The notes under the pieces: model-generated
The model's input: the letters and a program-made list of their open reading frames with translations, nothing else
What the model was told of the DNA's origin: nothing
The model's database searches: none
Shown here: one piece after another, positions 1 to 8,551 of the stretch
Layout: every line of letters starts with the position of its first letter
Position numbering within the stretch: the stretch's first letter is position 1
Position numbers and translations under genes: made by a program
From: Agrococcus beijingensis
Lineage (GTDB): Bacteria; Actinomycetota; Actinomycetes; Actinomycetales; Microbacteriaceae
Length of the DNA: 64,000 bases
Direction of reading: 5' to 3'
NCBI RefSeq assembly: GCF_030758955.1
Contig: NZ_CP132360.1
Coordinates: 2,424,995 to 2,488,994 of the forward strand

Positions 1-887
1 ACTGCATCGTGCTCGGCGGCGGCCCCGCGGGCCTGCAGGCCGCGCTCACCCTCGCCCGCGTGCACCGCTCCGTCGCGCTCGTCGACGCGGGGCCGGGGCG
101 CAACGCGGCCGCCGCGCACATGCAGAACGTCGTCACCCGCGACGGCACCCCGCCGGCGACGTTCCGGGGGATCGCCCGAGAGCAGCTCGAGGCCTACAGC
201 ACCGTGCGCCTGCTCGACGGCACCGCGGTGGCCGCGGTGGCGGGCGAGGACGACGTGGCGGTCGAGCTCGGCGACGGCCGGCGGCTACGGGCGCGCTTCC
301 TCGTGCTCGCGACCGGCGTGACCGACCTCCCGCTGCCGCTGCCCGGGCTCGCGCCGCACTGGGGCGGGCAGGTCGCGCACTGCCCCTTCTGCCACGGGCA
401 CGAGCTGGGCGATCGGGTGGTGGTGCTCGGCGGCGAGCCGCAGCGCGAGCATCCCGTGCGCATGATGGTCGGGGTCGCGCAGCACCTGACCTGGCTGACG
501 GATGGGGTGCGCCTCGACCCCGAGGTCGCCGACGGTCTGCGACGGCTCGGCGTGGTCGTGGACGAGCGTCGCGCCATCGACGTCGTCGAGCGCGATGGCC
601 GGCTCGTGGGGATCGCCGTCGAGGGCGGCGACGTGGTCGCGTGCGACGGCGTGCTGGCAGGCGGGGCCTGGCAGCAGCGGTCGACGCTGCCCGCGGCGCT
701 CGGCTGCGCGATGCTGCCCGACGGCGCCATCGAGGTCGATGAGCTCGGGGCCACGAGCGTCGCGCGCGTGCTCGCCGCCGGGGATGCTGCGCACCGGGCG
801 GCCGCGGGCCCGGGCCACTCGGTGATCGCGAGCGCGGCGGCGGGCCAGCTGGCGGCGCTCGGCGTCGTGCGCGCTCTGATCGCGTAG
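1..887 (+). CDS. NAD(P)/FAD-dependent oxidoreductase, thioredoxin-reductase-like (5' end outside window)
   Basis: The reading frame is open from the first bases, and the FAD dinucleotide-binding glycine motif (GGGPAGLQ) lies only a few codons in, so the true start is probably just upstream of the window. A redox CPFC motif follows about 125 residues in, and a second FAD signature (VLAAGDAAH) sits near the C-terminus. This order matches the short thioredoxin-reductase-like flavoproteins of Actinobacteria, which pass electrons from NAD(P)H through FAD to a disulfide. The natural substrate cannot be read from the sequence. The next gene is convergent. Confidence 0.85.
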   Translation, partial: CIVLGGGPAGLQAALTLARVHRSVALVDAGPGRNAAAAHMQNVVTRDGTPPATFRGIAREQLEAYSTVRLLDGTAVAAVAGEDDVAVELGDGRRLRARFLVLATGVTDLPLPLPGLAPHWGGQVAHCPFCHGHELGDRVVVLGGEPQREHPVRMMVGVAQHLTWLTDGVRLDPEVADGLRRLGVVVDERRAIDVVERDGRLVGIAVEGGDVVACDGVLAGGAWQQRSTLPAALGCAMLPDGAIEVDELGATSVARVLAAGDAAHRAAAGPGHSVIASAAAGQLAALGVVRALIA

Positions 888-926
888 CGGCTGCGGGCGT
901 CAGGCGCGGGCCTCAGGCCGCAGGCC

Positions 927-1688
927 TCAGGCGCTCGCGACGAGCCCCAGGACTCCGCCGAGCAGCACGGCGGCGCCGCCCGCGAGCGAGAGCACGATGA
1001 TCGTCCACCGCGCGACGGCGGCGGGCACGCGGTCGGCGATGCGGTGGGCGAGCAGCGTGCCGAGACCGGCGGCAGCCGCGGCGCCCAGCCACGCCCACCA
1101 CGGCCACGCCGGGAAGCCGTCGGGCACGAGCAGCTGCCGCTCGAGCAGCGTCACCGCGTTCAGGATCACCCAGAACGGCTGCATGGTGGCGGCCAGCACG
1201 CGCGGATCCCAGCGGCTCACCAGCGCGTAGGCGCCCACCAGCGGCGCGCCCACGCCGACCGCCGCGTTGAGGCCGCCGATCGCCAGCCCGGTGGCGATCC
1301 GGGTGCCGGGTCCGTCGAGCGTGTGCGCGGTGCGGGTGAAGGCGACCGAGACCAGCACGCCCGCGATCGCGACGAGCCCGACCGCGATCCGCAGCGCATC
1401 CGTCGGCACCATGCGCGCCACGAGCAGCCCCACGACGCTCATCGGCACCGCGGGCAGCAGCAGCCACGCGAGGCGGCGCCAGTCGACGTCGCGCCAGACG
1501 CCCGGCAGCATCAGGCCGCAGCCGATGATCGCGAAGATCAGGTTGAGCGGCACCGCCGCGATCGGGCCGGCGACCAGCACCGAGACCGGCCCCATGACGA
1601 GGCCGAAGCCGAGGCCGATGACGCGCTGCGCGACGGTCGCGACGAACAGCGCCGCCGCGTAGAGCAGCAGCGTGGTGGGATCGATCAT
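927..1688 (-). CDS. TauE/SafE family sulfite/organosulfur permease
   Basis: The product is a 253-residue, strongly hydrophobic protein with about seven to eight predicted membrane spans separated by short loops. It shows the two-fold repeat of the TauE/SafE (DUF81) family, in which both halves carry Gly/Pro-rich helices. Family members export or import sulfite, sulfonates or related anions; the substrate here is unknown. The gene starts 37 nt after the end of the MBL-fold hydrolase gene on the same strand, so the two are probably co-transcribed. Start ATG at 1688. Confidence 0.8.
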   Translation of the reverse strand: MIDPTTLLLYAAALFVATVAQRVIGLGFGLVMGPVSVLVAGPIAAVPLNLIFAIIGCGLMLPGVWRDVDWRRLAWLLLPAVPMSVVGLLVARMVPTDALRIAVGLVAIAGVLVSVAFTRTAHTLDGPGTRIATGLAIGGLNAAVGVGAPLVGAYALVSRWDPRVLAATMQPFWVILNAVTLLERQLLVPDGFPAWPWWAWLGAAAAAGLGTLLAHRIADRVPAAVARWTIIVLSLAGGAAVLLGGVLGLVASA

Positions 1689-1725
1689 GCGGCCGCCGTC
1701 GCGGCCGTCGCGCGATCAGCGCCGC

Positions 1726-2358
1726 TCAGACCTCGACCGAGTCGCCGGTGCCCAGGCGGTGGTGCTGGCCGCCGTGCTCCTCGACCGCGCCCTCGATGCG
1801 GGCGTGCGACAGGCTCAGCCCCATCGACGAGAGCGTCGCGTCGTGCACGGCGAAGGTGGCGCGCGGGGCGACCGCGACGACGAAGTCCATCACCTCGCCG
1901 ATCTTCAGCCAGGGCGCGCCCGCGGGCGTCGCGAGCAGCTCGACCGGCACGTCGGGCGTCGTGAACGAGTCGCCCGGGTAGTAGAAGCGCTCGTTGACGA
2001 GCACGCCGAGGTTGTCGATGAGCGGGAACGAGCGGTGGATCTCGGCATGGGTGCCGCCCAGGAACCGCAGCCGGAACGGCCCGGCCGTCACGCGCTCGCC
2101 CGCCGCGACGACCGTGATGTCGAAGCCCTCCGCCGCCGCCGCGACGCCCGCGGGCCCGTAGATCGGCACGTTCGGGTGGGCCTTCCGCAGCGCTTCGAGG
2201 TGCGGCGCATCCCAGTGGTCGGCGTGCTCGTGGGTGATGAGGATCGCCACCAGGCCGGGCGCCGAGAAGCTGCTCGTCTGGTTGCCGGGATCGATGACGA
2301 GCTGCTGCCCCTCGTCGTCGAGGATCATGCAGGCATGCTCTCGCTTGGTGACTCGCAT
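1726..2358 (-). CDS. MBL-fold metal-dependent hydrolase
   Basis: This 210-residue protein has the metallo-beta-lactamase signature THEHADH near residue 42, further metal ligands GGTHAEIH (about 101-108) and YYPGD (about 126-130), and a late histidine (VHDATL). It resembles UlaG/YcbL-like stand-alone MBL hydrolases; the substrate is not predictable. I chose the ATG at 2358 because the glyoxalase-type core begins directly there. A TACCGT box lies 6 nt upstream of this ATG, suggesting a leaderless transcript that runs on into the TauE gene. The promoter region is shared with the divergent lipid kinase gene. Confidence 0.8.
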   Translation of the reverse strand: MRVTKREHACMILDDEGQQLVIDPGNQTSSFSAPGLVAILITHEHADHWDAPHLEALRKAHPNVPIYGPAGVAAAAEGFDITVVAAGERVTAGPFRLRFLGGTHAEIHRSFPLIDNLGVLVNERFYYPGDSFTTPDVPVELLATPAGAPWLKIGEVMDFVVAVAPRATFAVHDATLSSMGLSLSHARIEGAVEEHGGQHHRLGTGDSVEV

Positions 2359-2467
2359 GCCCCCACGGTATTGGGTGCGGGCGCCGGCGGCGAGTGCCGG
2401 CCGTGTCGGGCGGCGGCCGGGGCGCCCCCGATCCTCGCAGCGGCCGCAGCGCCATAGGCTCGCTGCC

Positions 2468-3358
2468 GTGCACGTCGTCGTCGCCTCCAACCCCACCGCG
2501 CGCTTCGGGCGCTCCGAGCCGGTCGGGGCGCTGGTCGCCGCGCGCATCGCCGACCTCGGCCATCGGGTGGAGCACGTGGTCGCCGTCGACTTCGCCGGCC
2601 AGCTGGAGCAGACGCGCTTCGCGATGATCCAGGCGGATGTGCTGGTCGTCGTGGGCGGGGACGGCATGGTGCACCTGGGGGTCAACATCGTCGGCGGCAC
2701 CTCGAAGCGCCTGGTGGTCGTGCCCTCGGGCAGCGGCAACGACTTCGCGCGCACGCTCGAGCTCGGCTCGACCGGCACGGTGATCGACTCGCTCGAGGCG
2801 ATCCTGGCCGGCGAGCCCGACCGGGTCGACCTGGTGCGCATCGAGCACCCCGACGGCGTCACGCTCGCGGCCGGCATCGTCTCGGTCGGCTTCGACGCCG
2901 ACGTCAACGTGCGCTCGTTCCGGTTCACGCGCGTGCCGAGCCGGATCCGCTACCAGGCGGCGATCCTGGCGACCGTGCTGCGGCCGCGCCACCGCACGTT
3001 CCGCGTGCGCCTCGACGGGGGAGCGGAGCGCAGCTGGCGCACCCTCGTCGCGGCCATCTCGAACAACCGCTCGTTCGGCGGTGGCATCCCGATCGCCCCT
3101 GGCGCCGACCTGCGCGACGGCCGGCTCACGGCCGTCTTCGCCGACGAGCTCTCCTACCCGCGCTTCCTGTGGCTGCTCGGCAAGGTGCTGCGCGGCCGCC
3201 ACGAGGCCGACTCGCGCGTGCACATCGTCGACTGCGAGTCGGCCGAGATCGCCAGCGACGAGACCGTGATCGTCTGCGCCGACGGCGAGATCGTGGGCCG
3301 GCTGCCGGTGCGGTGCAGCGTCATGCCGGGGGCCCTGCAGGTGCTGCACCGACGCTGA
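2468..3358 (+). CDS. Diacylglycerol/lipid kinase family protein
   Basis: The 296-residue protein contains the DAGK catalytic signature: a nucleotide-binding GGDG motif (VVGGDGMVH, about residue 64) followed by PSGSGNDFAR. It should phosphorylate a lipid substrate at the membrane with ATP; members of this family include diacylglycerol kinases and YegS-like kinases. The GTG at 2468 is chosen because the domain begins immediately (HVVVASNPTA) and a TAGGCT box stands 7 nt upstream, the leaderless layout seen at several other genes here. It is divergent from the MBL/TauE pair. Confidence 0.85.
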   Translation: MHVVVASNPTARFGRSEPVGALVAARIADLGHRVEHVVAVDFAGQLEQTRFAMIQADVLVVVGGDGMVHLGVNIVGGTSKRLVVVPSGSGNDFARTLELGSTGTVIDSLEAILAGEPDRVDLVRIEHPDGVTLAAGIVSVGFDADVNVRSFRFTRVPSRIRYQAAILATVLRPRHRTFRVRLDGGAERSWRTLVAAISNNRSFGGGIPIAPGADLRDGRLTAVFADELSYPRFLWLLGKVLRGRHEADSRVHIVDCESAEIASDETVIVCADGEIVGRLPVRCSVMPGALQVLHRR

Positions 3359-3441
3359 CGACGTGCCGGACGCATCCGATTTTGCGACTGACGGGATCGT
3401 GTGGCAAACTATCCAGGTTGCAATCGCGAGGTTCGCAGCAC

Positions 3442-3514
3442 GGCCCCATCGTATAGCGGCCTAGTACGTCGCCCTCTCACGGCGGTAACGCGGGTTCGAA
3501 TCCCGCTGGGGTCA
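3442..3514 (+). tRNA. tRNA-Glu (anticodon CUC)
   Basis: A 73-nt cloverleaf can be folded: acceptor arm GGCCCCA pairing with TGGGGTC, an anticodon stem CGCC/GGCG closing the loop CTCTCAC (anticodon CTC), and a T-loop GGTTCGAATCC. CCA is not encoded. It is followed immediately by a hairpin terminator. Confidence 0.93.
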
Positions 3515-3519
3515 CAGTT

Positions 3520-3553
3520 GAAGCGCCTCCGGTCTCACGGCCGGGGGCGCTTC
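3520..3553 (+). terminator. Hairpin terminator after tRNA-Glu
   Basis: Arms GAAGCGCC and GGCGCTTC, extended by CCGG/CCGG pairing inside, form a strong stem beginning 6 nt after the tRNA. There is no long T-run, as is usual in this GC-rich genome. Confidence 0.75.
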
Positions 3554-3674
3554 GCCGTTCGTGCCGCAGGTCTGCGCTGCCGTCACGGCCGCGCATGACG
3601 GAGGCCCCGATCCGCCTCGATGGATCAGGGCCTCTGCCGCACGGCCGACGCGCTGTCGCGCCGCCGCAGTGCCG

Positions 3675-5567
3675 CTACTCGCCCGCGGGCAGCAGCGCGC
3701 CGCGGAAGTACGCCGCGAGCTCGTCTGTGGCCGTCAGCGGCAGCACCGCGGCGACGTACTGGTCGGGCCGCACGACGACGATCGCGCCGTCGCGCGAGAT
3801 GCCGCGCTCCTCGAAGATGTCGGAGCCCTCGACCACGCCGAAGACGTTCTCGAGGTTGACGAGCTCGAACTCCCCGACGATCGGCTTGAACGCCTCCGGC
3901 ACGTCGGTGAGCACGACGTCGTGGTGCCCGTGCTGGTAGATCACCTTGATGTCGAACAGGGCGCTCGTGTCGCGACCGGCGGGCGTGTGCACGGCGATCG
4001 GCGAGTCGGGCGACGACTGCAGCCACTCCGCGAGGTCGCGGGTGGCGGATGCCTCGGCCGGCTTGGCGGCGTCGGCGAAGACGTAGAGGCGGTAGCGCCC
4101 GTCGGCCGTGTGCTGGTGCCCCAGGTGCAGCGGGTTGGTGTCGGCGACGCGCGCGGCGAGGGCCGACTTGAAGCGCTTGCCGATCGGGAAGCCGCTCGCG
4201 AGCGCCTGGTGCGTCGTGTCGCCGACGATCTGCGACCGGTCGTACTGCGTCATGAACCCGGCCGGGAACTCGGCGGTGGCGGTGTAGAAGTCGGAGACGG
4301 CCTGCGGGTTCTCGAACTCGCTGGCCGGCTTCGCCATCAGCGTCGACCACTCCTTGTCGAAGTCGATGAGGTTCTGCGCGACCACCTGGCGCTCGCCCGA
4401 GTAGGTGTCGAGCAGGCTCTCGGGGGCGCGCCCGTCGAGCACGTGGCCGAGCTTCCAGCCGATGTTGAAGCCGTCCTGCATCGACACGTTCATGCCCTGG
4501 CCGGCCTTCGCGCTGTGCGTGTGGCAGGCGTCGCCGGTGATGAACACGCGCGGTGCGCGGGTGCCGCGATCCTCGGGCAGCACGTCGTCGAAGCGGTCGG
4601 TGATGCGGTGGCCGACCTCGTAGACGCTGCTCCAGGCGACGTTCTTCACCTCGACCGTGTACGGCGCCATGATGTCGTTCGCCTTGCGGATGATCTCGTC
4701 GATCGGCGTGCGGCGCACGGCGCCGTCGCTGTCCTCGGGCACCTCGCCGAGGTCGACGTACATGCGGAAGAGGTAGCCGCCCTCGCGCGGGATGAGCAGG
4801 ATGCTGCCGGCGGCCGACTGGATCGCGCACTTCGTGCGGATGTCGGGGAAGTCGGTCACCGCGAGCACGTCCATGACGCCCCAGGCGTGGTTGGCCGACT
4901 GGCCGGCGAGCGTGCAGCCGATCGAGCGGCGCACGCCGCTGCGCGCACCGTCGGCGCCGACGACGTACTTCGCCCGGATCGTGCGCTGCGTGCCCTCCTG
5001 CTCGTGGGCGGTGCCGGCGAGCTGCACCACGACCGGGTACTCGCCCTCGTCGGTGACCTCGAGGCCCTGGAACTCCCAGCCGAAGTCGGGCTCGACGCGG
5101 CCGGCGGCGTTGCGCGCGGCCTCGGCGAAGTAGTCGAGCACGCGCGCCTGGTTGACGATCAGGTGCTTGAACTCGCTGATGCCGGCGGGGTCGTCGAGCG
5201 GGCTCGAGGTCTTGACGATGCGCGACGGATCCTCGGGGTCGGGGGTCCAGAACGCCATCTCGGTGATCCAGTAGGCCTCGGCGGTGATCGCCTCGGCGAA
5301 GCCGAATGCCTGGAACGTCTCGACGCTGCGGGCCTGGATGCCGTCGGCCTGGCCGATCGCGAGGCGCTCCGCGCGGCGCTCGATGATGCGCACGTTGACG
5401 TCGGGGAACTGCGCGAGCTGCGCGGCGGTGATCATGCCGGCCGGACCGGTGCCGACGATCAGCACGTCGACCTCGTCGGGCAGCGCCGTCGCCCGATCGA
5501 TGCCGTAGCCGGCAGCGGGCTGCACGCGCGGGTCGGTGGACACATATCCGTGGTGGTGGAACTGCAC
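3675..5567 (-). CDS. FAD-dependent aromatic monooxygenase, MobA-like (3-hydroxybenzoate 4-monooxygenase / phenol hydroxylase family)
   Basis: The protein (about 630 residues) carries the three flavoprotein hydroxylase motifs in order: GTGPAGM (FAD ADP moiety, about residue 43), the DG motif GADGARSGVRR, and the GD motif FITGDACHTHSAKAGQGMN. A C-terminal thioredoxin-fold dimerisation region follows. Length and the N-terminus MQFHHHGYVSTDPR match the MobA/phenol 2-monooxygenase group, which hydroxylates a phenolic ring next to an existing hydroxyl. I prefer the GTG at 5567 because a GAGG box sits 6 nt before it; the in-frame GTG at 5579 overlaps that box. A palindromic operator lies about 50 nt upstream, suggesting substrate-induced control. 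Confidence 0.88.
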   Translation of the reverse strand: MQFHHHGYVSTDPRVQPAAGYGIDRATALPDEVDVLIVGTGPAGMITAAQLAQFPDVNVRIIERRAERLAIGQADGIQARSVETFQAFGFAEAITAEAYWITEMAFWTPDPEDPSRIVKTSSPLDDPAGISEFKHLIVNQARVLDYFAEAARNAAGRVEPDFGWEFQGLEVTDEGEYPVVVQLAGTAHEQEGTQRTIRAKYVVGADGARSGVRRSIGCTLAGQSANHAWGVMDVLAVTDFPDIRTKCAIQSAAGSILLIPREGGYLFRMYVDLGEVPEDSDGAVRRTPIDEIIRKANDIMAPYTVEVKNVAWSSVYEVGHRITDRFDDVLPEDRGTRAPRVFITGDACHTHSAKAGQGMNVSMQDGFNIGWKLGHVLDGRAPESLLDTYSGERQVVAQNLIDFDKEWSTLMAKPASEFENPQAVSDFYTATAEFPAGFMTQYDRSQIVGDTTHQALASGFPIGKRFKSALAARVADTNPLHLGHQHTADGRYRLYVFADAAKPAEASATRDLAEWLQSSPDSPIAVHTPAGRDTSALFDIKVIYQHGHHDVVLTDVPEAFKPIVGEFELVNLENVFGVVEGSDIFEERGISRDGAIVVVRPDQYVAAVLPLTATDELAAYFRGALLPAGE

Positions 5568-5614
5568 GGCTTTCCTCACTCCTGTGTGGGGACGACTGAC
5601 ATCATCGTCATCGG

Positions 5615-5633
5615 GTGTTCGTTATATGAACAC
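5615..5633. promoter_or_regulatory. Palindromic operator upstream of mobA-like hydroxylase
   Basis: A perfect inverted repeat GTGTTC-7 nt-GAACAC lies in an AT-rich patch about 50 nt upstream of the hydroxylase start. Position and form fit a dimeric repressor or activator site. IclR-type regulators commonly control such hydroxylases, but no regulator gene is adjacent, so the protein is unknown. Confidence 0.55.
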
Positions 5634-5804
5634 GGGCTTCGATTATTGATACGAGCATACGGTGAGGCGCCCGCTCAGACAAGCATCCCCCGTGGCGCGT
5701 GCCAGCGAGCGCGCTGGCGGCGCAGGCGCGACGCGCAGCCAGCGCCGACAGTTGCCCGCCCGCCGCCACCCGCGCCGTGCCGCCGGCGCCAGCCCAAGCC
5801 GTGC

Positions 5805-5890
5805 GGTCGCGGAACGCGGATGAATTCGAAAGCCGCCGCAGAACGCGGATGGATCCTCCGCGTCTCAACACCGCTCCGCGTTTCGTGACC
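5805..5890. repeat. Hairpin repeat copy (upstream of DUF559 gene)
   Basis: This is a degenerate member of the repeat found also at 6980, 7258 and 56071. It has two GAACGCGGAT elements on the left and TCCGCGTCTC plus TCCGCGTTTCG on the right, so the ends can pair as an imperfect hairpin. Confidence 0.6.
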
Positions 5891-6001
5891 ACCCGGCGAC
5901 CGCAACCCGGTCGCGGGTCGCGACGCACCGCATCCGCTCGCTCTCCACAGGCCGGGGCACGGACGCTGCGGCCCGAGGCCGTCTCGCGGCACAGTCCCGC
6001 C

Positions 6002-6853
6002 ATGCGGCACCTCACGACAGACCTGACCGCGGCGGGCGGCGTCGTCAAGCGCACGGCGCTGCGGTCGCTCGGGCACACGTCCAGGCAGATCAGCGCTGCG
6101 GTCGCCGACGGGCGGCTGCGCGCAGTCGGTCGGCTCTGGGTGGCGCTGCCCGAGGCCGACGCACGCGTCGTCGCGGCGCTGAAGGCGGGCGGGATCCTCG
6201 GGGGCGCGAGCGCGCTGCGCTCCTACGGCGTGTGGGTCACCGCCGAGACGCCGCTGCAGATCGCGACGAAGCCGAGCCGCAGCCTGCCAGTGGCGACAGG
6301 GAGCGTGCGCATCTGGGAGCGCTTCGAGCCCGACGCGCAGCCGTGGCGCGTCAGCATCGTCGACGCGCTCGTGCAGCATGCGCGGCGCGTCGACCGAGAC
6401 GACGCGATCGCCTCGATCGACAGCGCCTGGCATCAGGGTCTGATCGGCGAGAGCGACGTCGACGTCGTGTTCCGTCGGCTGCCGCAGCGCTGCCAGTCGT
6501 GGCGTCGGCTGCTCGATCCGGATGCGGAGTCGGGCCTCGAGTCGCTGCTGCGCGTGCCCTGCCGCGACCGCGGCTGGACGGTCGAGTCGCAGGTGGCCGC
6601 ACCGGGCGGCGGCTCCAGCGACCTGCTGATCGACGGGTGGCTCTACGTCGAGGCCGACGGCGACGAATGGCACGACAACGAGCGGCAGGCCGCGAAGGAC
6701 CGCCGTCGCAACCGCGCGATCACCGACCAGGGCGACCGCTGGCTGCGCTTCGGGTACGCCGAGGTCGTGCACGACCGCGAGCGCACGCTGGCCACCATCG
6801 AGCTCGTGCTGGCGCAGGGGCGGCCCGGACTGCGGCGGGCGCTCGCTGGGTGA
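6002..6853 (+). CDS. DUF559 (Vsr-like nuclease fold) protein with AbiEi-like N-terminus
   Basis: The 283-residue protein starts with a winged-helix-like region (about residues 1-70, VVKRTALRSLGHTSRQISAAV) as seen in AbiEi-type antitoxin-domain proteins. It ends with a DUF559 domain: LLIDGWLYVEADGDEWH followed by KDRRRNRAITDQGDRWLRF. The D, E-x-D and downstream R/K residues resemble the very-short-patch-repair/PD-(D/E)XK nuclease fold. Such proteins are abundant in Microbacteriaceae and their function is not established. ATG at 6002 is chosen because the conserved part begins there. Copies of a hairpin repeat flank the gene on both sides. Confidence 0.75.
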   Translation: MRHLTTDLTAAGGVVKRTALRSLGHTSRQISAAVADGRLRAVGRLWVALPEADARVVAALKAGGILGGASALRSYGVWVTAETPLQIATKPSRSLPVATGSVRIWERFEPDAQPWRVSIVDALVQHARRVDRDDAIASIDSAWHQGLIGESDVDVVFRRLPQRCQSWRRLLDPDAESGLESLLRVPCRDRGWTVESQVAAPGGGSSDLLIDGWLYVEADGDEWHDNERQAAKDRRRNRAITDQGDRWLRFGYAEVVHDRERTLATIELVLAQGRPGLRRALAG

Positions 6854-6979
6854 CGTCGGCGGAAGGGCGGATGCGTCGCGGCTGTCGGGTGAGCAAGGGG
6901 CGGATGCGTCGTGGCAGTCGGGTGAGCGGTGAGGGCGGGTGGCGCGCGTCACGCGCACGGCGAGGGGCGAGGGGCGGGG

Positions 6980-7064
6980 GTCGCGAGAAGCGGGTGTGTC
7001 GCGAGAAGCGGGCGATCGGTCCGCGTCTGGCGGCGATTCGCGGATTGCTCCGCGTTTCGCGACC
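6980..7064. repeat. Hairpin repeat copy
   Basis: Left arm GTCGCGAGAAGCGG and right arm CCGCGTTTCGCGAC are inverted with 12 of 14 bases matching. Inside is a second nested pair (GCGAGAAGCGG / CCGCGTCTGGCG). It belongs to the same family as 7258-7341 and 56071-56505. Confidence 0.7.
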
Positions 7065-7156
7065 GACGCGGCGCCGGCGCGGCTCGGCTGCCGCTCGCCG
7101 GATGGCGACGGCGGGAGGGCGTGCGTCGCGACGGGCGTGAGCCGGGAGGGGCGTGT

Positions 7157-7262
7157 GTCGCGAGGGCGGGCCGGTCGCGAGGGGCGGGCCGGTCGCGAGG
7201 GGCGGGCCGGTCGTGAGGGCGGCCGGTCGCGAGGGCGGCCGGTCACGAGGGCGGCCAGTCGT
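7157..7262. repeat. Short GC-rich tandem repeats
   Basis: About three units of GGTCGCGAGGGGCGGGCC are followed by about three shorter units of GGTCGCGAGGGCGGCC with small changes. This is a slippage-prone array between two hairpin repeats. Confidence 0.7.
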
Positions 7263-7341
7263 GAGACGCGGACCGGTGCCGAGACGCGGGCGATTGGTCC
7301 GCGTTTGGTGGCGATTCGCGGATTGCTCCGCGTTTCGCGAC
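7258..7341. repeat. Hairpin repeat copy
   Basis: Left arm GTCGTGAGACGCGGA and right arm TCCGCGTTTCGCGAC are inverted with 13 of 15 matches. The internal segment (GGTCCGCGTTTGGTGGCG) is nearly the same as in the copy at 6980-7064. Confidence 0.7.
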
Positions 7342-7408
7342 CGGTTCCGCGTTTGGCGACCGGCGCGGCGCCCGGGCGGCCCGGCTGGGGAGCGGCGCGC
7401 CGCCGCGC

Positions 7409-8395
7409 TCAGCCGAGGTAGCCGAGCGCCCGCACCTGCTCGCGCTCCGCGGCGAGCTCGGCGACCGAGGCGCGCAGCTGCGCGGCGACATCCGGGTCGA
7501 GCGCGAGCCCCTCGACGATCGCCCAGTCGCCGCCCGACGTCGTCACCGGGAACGACGACACGAGGCCCTCGGGCACGCCGTAGTCGCCGCGCGAGATCAC
7601 CGACATCGAGGTCCAGTCGTCGGCCGGGGTGCCGAGCACCCACGAGCGCACGTGGTCGATCGTCGCCGACGCGGCCGACGCCGCCGACGATGCGCCGCGG
7701 GCCGCGATGATCGCCGCGCCGCGGTTCGCCACCGTGGGCACGAACTCGCCCTTCACCCACGCGCGCTCGACCAGGTCGACCGCCGGCTGCCCACCCACCA
7801 GCGCGTGCGTCAGGTCGGGCACCTGGGTCGCCGAGTGGTTGCCCCAGACGATCATGCGGCGCACGTCGGCGACCGCCGCGCGCGTCTTCGCGGCCAGCTG
7901 CGCGATCGCGCGGTTGTGGTCGAGCCGGGTGAGCGCCGAGAAGCGCTCGCGCGGCACATCGGGCGCCGCGGCCGCGGCGATCAGGGCGTTCGTGTTGGCC
8001 GGGTTGCCGGTCACGGTGATGCGGATGCCCTGGCTCGCGCGCTCCTGGATCGCGCGTCCCTGCGCGGCGAAGATGGCGCCGTTGGCGGCCAGCAGGTCGC
8101 TGCGCTCCATACCGGCGCTGCGCGGCTTCGCGCCCACGAGCAGCGCGTGATCGGCGCCCTCGAAGGCGACCGACGCATCCGCCGTCGTGTCGACCGAGGC
8201 GAGCAGCGGGAAGGCCGCGTCGTGCAGCTCCATGACCACGCCCTCGAGCGCCGGCAGCGCCTGCTCGACCTCGAGGATCCGCAACCGCACGGGCTGGTCG
8301 GGTCCGAGCATGTCGCCGTCGGCGATGCGGAACAGCAGCTGATAGCCGATCTGGCCTGCGCCGCCCGTGACGGCGACGGTGATGGGTGCGCTCAT
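7409..8395 (-). CDS. mdh: Malate dehydrogenase
   Basis: The 328-residue protein oxidises malate to oxaloacetate with NAD in the TCA cycle. The NAD-binding motif GGAGQIGY lies at residues 11-18, followed by the [10 protein letters not shown] segment, the catalytic TRLDHNRA (Arg/Asp) and the catalytic histidine in [11 protein letters not shown]. Length and motifs match the cytosolic-type MDH group common in Actinobacteria. ATG at 8395; the gene is divergent from leuC. An Ala/Ser-rich stretch (about 235-247) is unusual but lies in a surface region. Confidence 0.95.
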   Translation of the reverse strand: MSAPITVAVTGGAGQIGYQLLFRIADGDMLGPDQPVRLRILEVEQALPALEGVVMELHDAAFPLLASVDTTADASVAFEGADHALLVGAKPRSAGMERSDLLAANGAIFAAQGRAIQERASQGIRITVTGNPANTNALIAAAAAPDVPRERFSALTRLDHNRAIAQLAAKTRAAVADVRRMIVWGNHSATQVPDLTHALVGGQPAVDLVERAWVKGEFVPTVANRGAAIIAARGASSAASAASATIDHVRSWVLGTPADDWTSMSVISRGDYGVPEGLVSSFPVTTSGGDWAIVEGLALDPDVAAQLRASVAELAAEREQVRALGYLG

Positions 8396-8499
8396 GGCCC
8401 CATGGTGTCGGCAGCGCGAGCCGGGCGCCACCGCGCCGCCCGGCCGACCCGACGCATCCGGCCTGTTCGCCCTCAGAGGATGGGGCACACCGCCCCGCG

Positions 8500-8530
8500 T
8501 AGACTTGCAAGACGGGCGATCAGGCGCCCG
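8500..8530 (+). promoter_or_regulatory. Putative leuC promoter and leader hairpin
   Basis: A TAGACT box at 8500-8505 could be the -10 element for leuC, with a leader of about 40 nt. Within it CGGGCG-6 nt-CGCCCG (8513-8530) forms a perfect 6-bp stem. I see no clear -35 box and no convincing T-box or leader peptide. Confidence 0.4.
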
Positions 8531-8551
8531 CGACTGCTGGGGAGACGACAC

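Larger units (their letters stand above)
5568..6001. other. Intergenic region between mobA-like gene and DUF559 gene
   Basis: This 434-bp stretch holds the AT-richer promoter/operator region of the hydroxylase gene (about 5600-5660) and one degenerate copy of the hairpin repeat (5805-5890). I see no further gene; open frames here are uninterrupted only because of the GC content. Confidence 0.6.
6854..7408. other. Repeat-rich intergenic region
   Basis: This 555-bp gap holds two GGATGCGTCG-containing short direct repeats (about 6868 and 6902), two hairpin repeat copies (6980-7064, 7258-7341) and a GC-only tandem array (7157-7262). It ends with a further half hairpin element near 7345. I see no credible gene. 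Confidence 0.7.

Noticed and set aside
1685..3349. Long minus-strand frame covering the lipid kinase and MBL genes
   Set aside because: Shadow frame; composition is His/Arg/Asp-biased with no domain, and the true genes on both strands are clear.
5615..5633. LexA box upstream of the hydroxylase
   Set aside because: The arms are GTTC...GAAC, the reverse of the GAAC...GTTC order of an SOS box.
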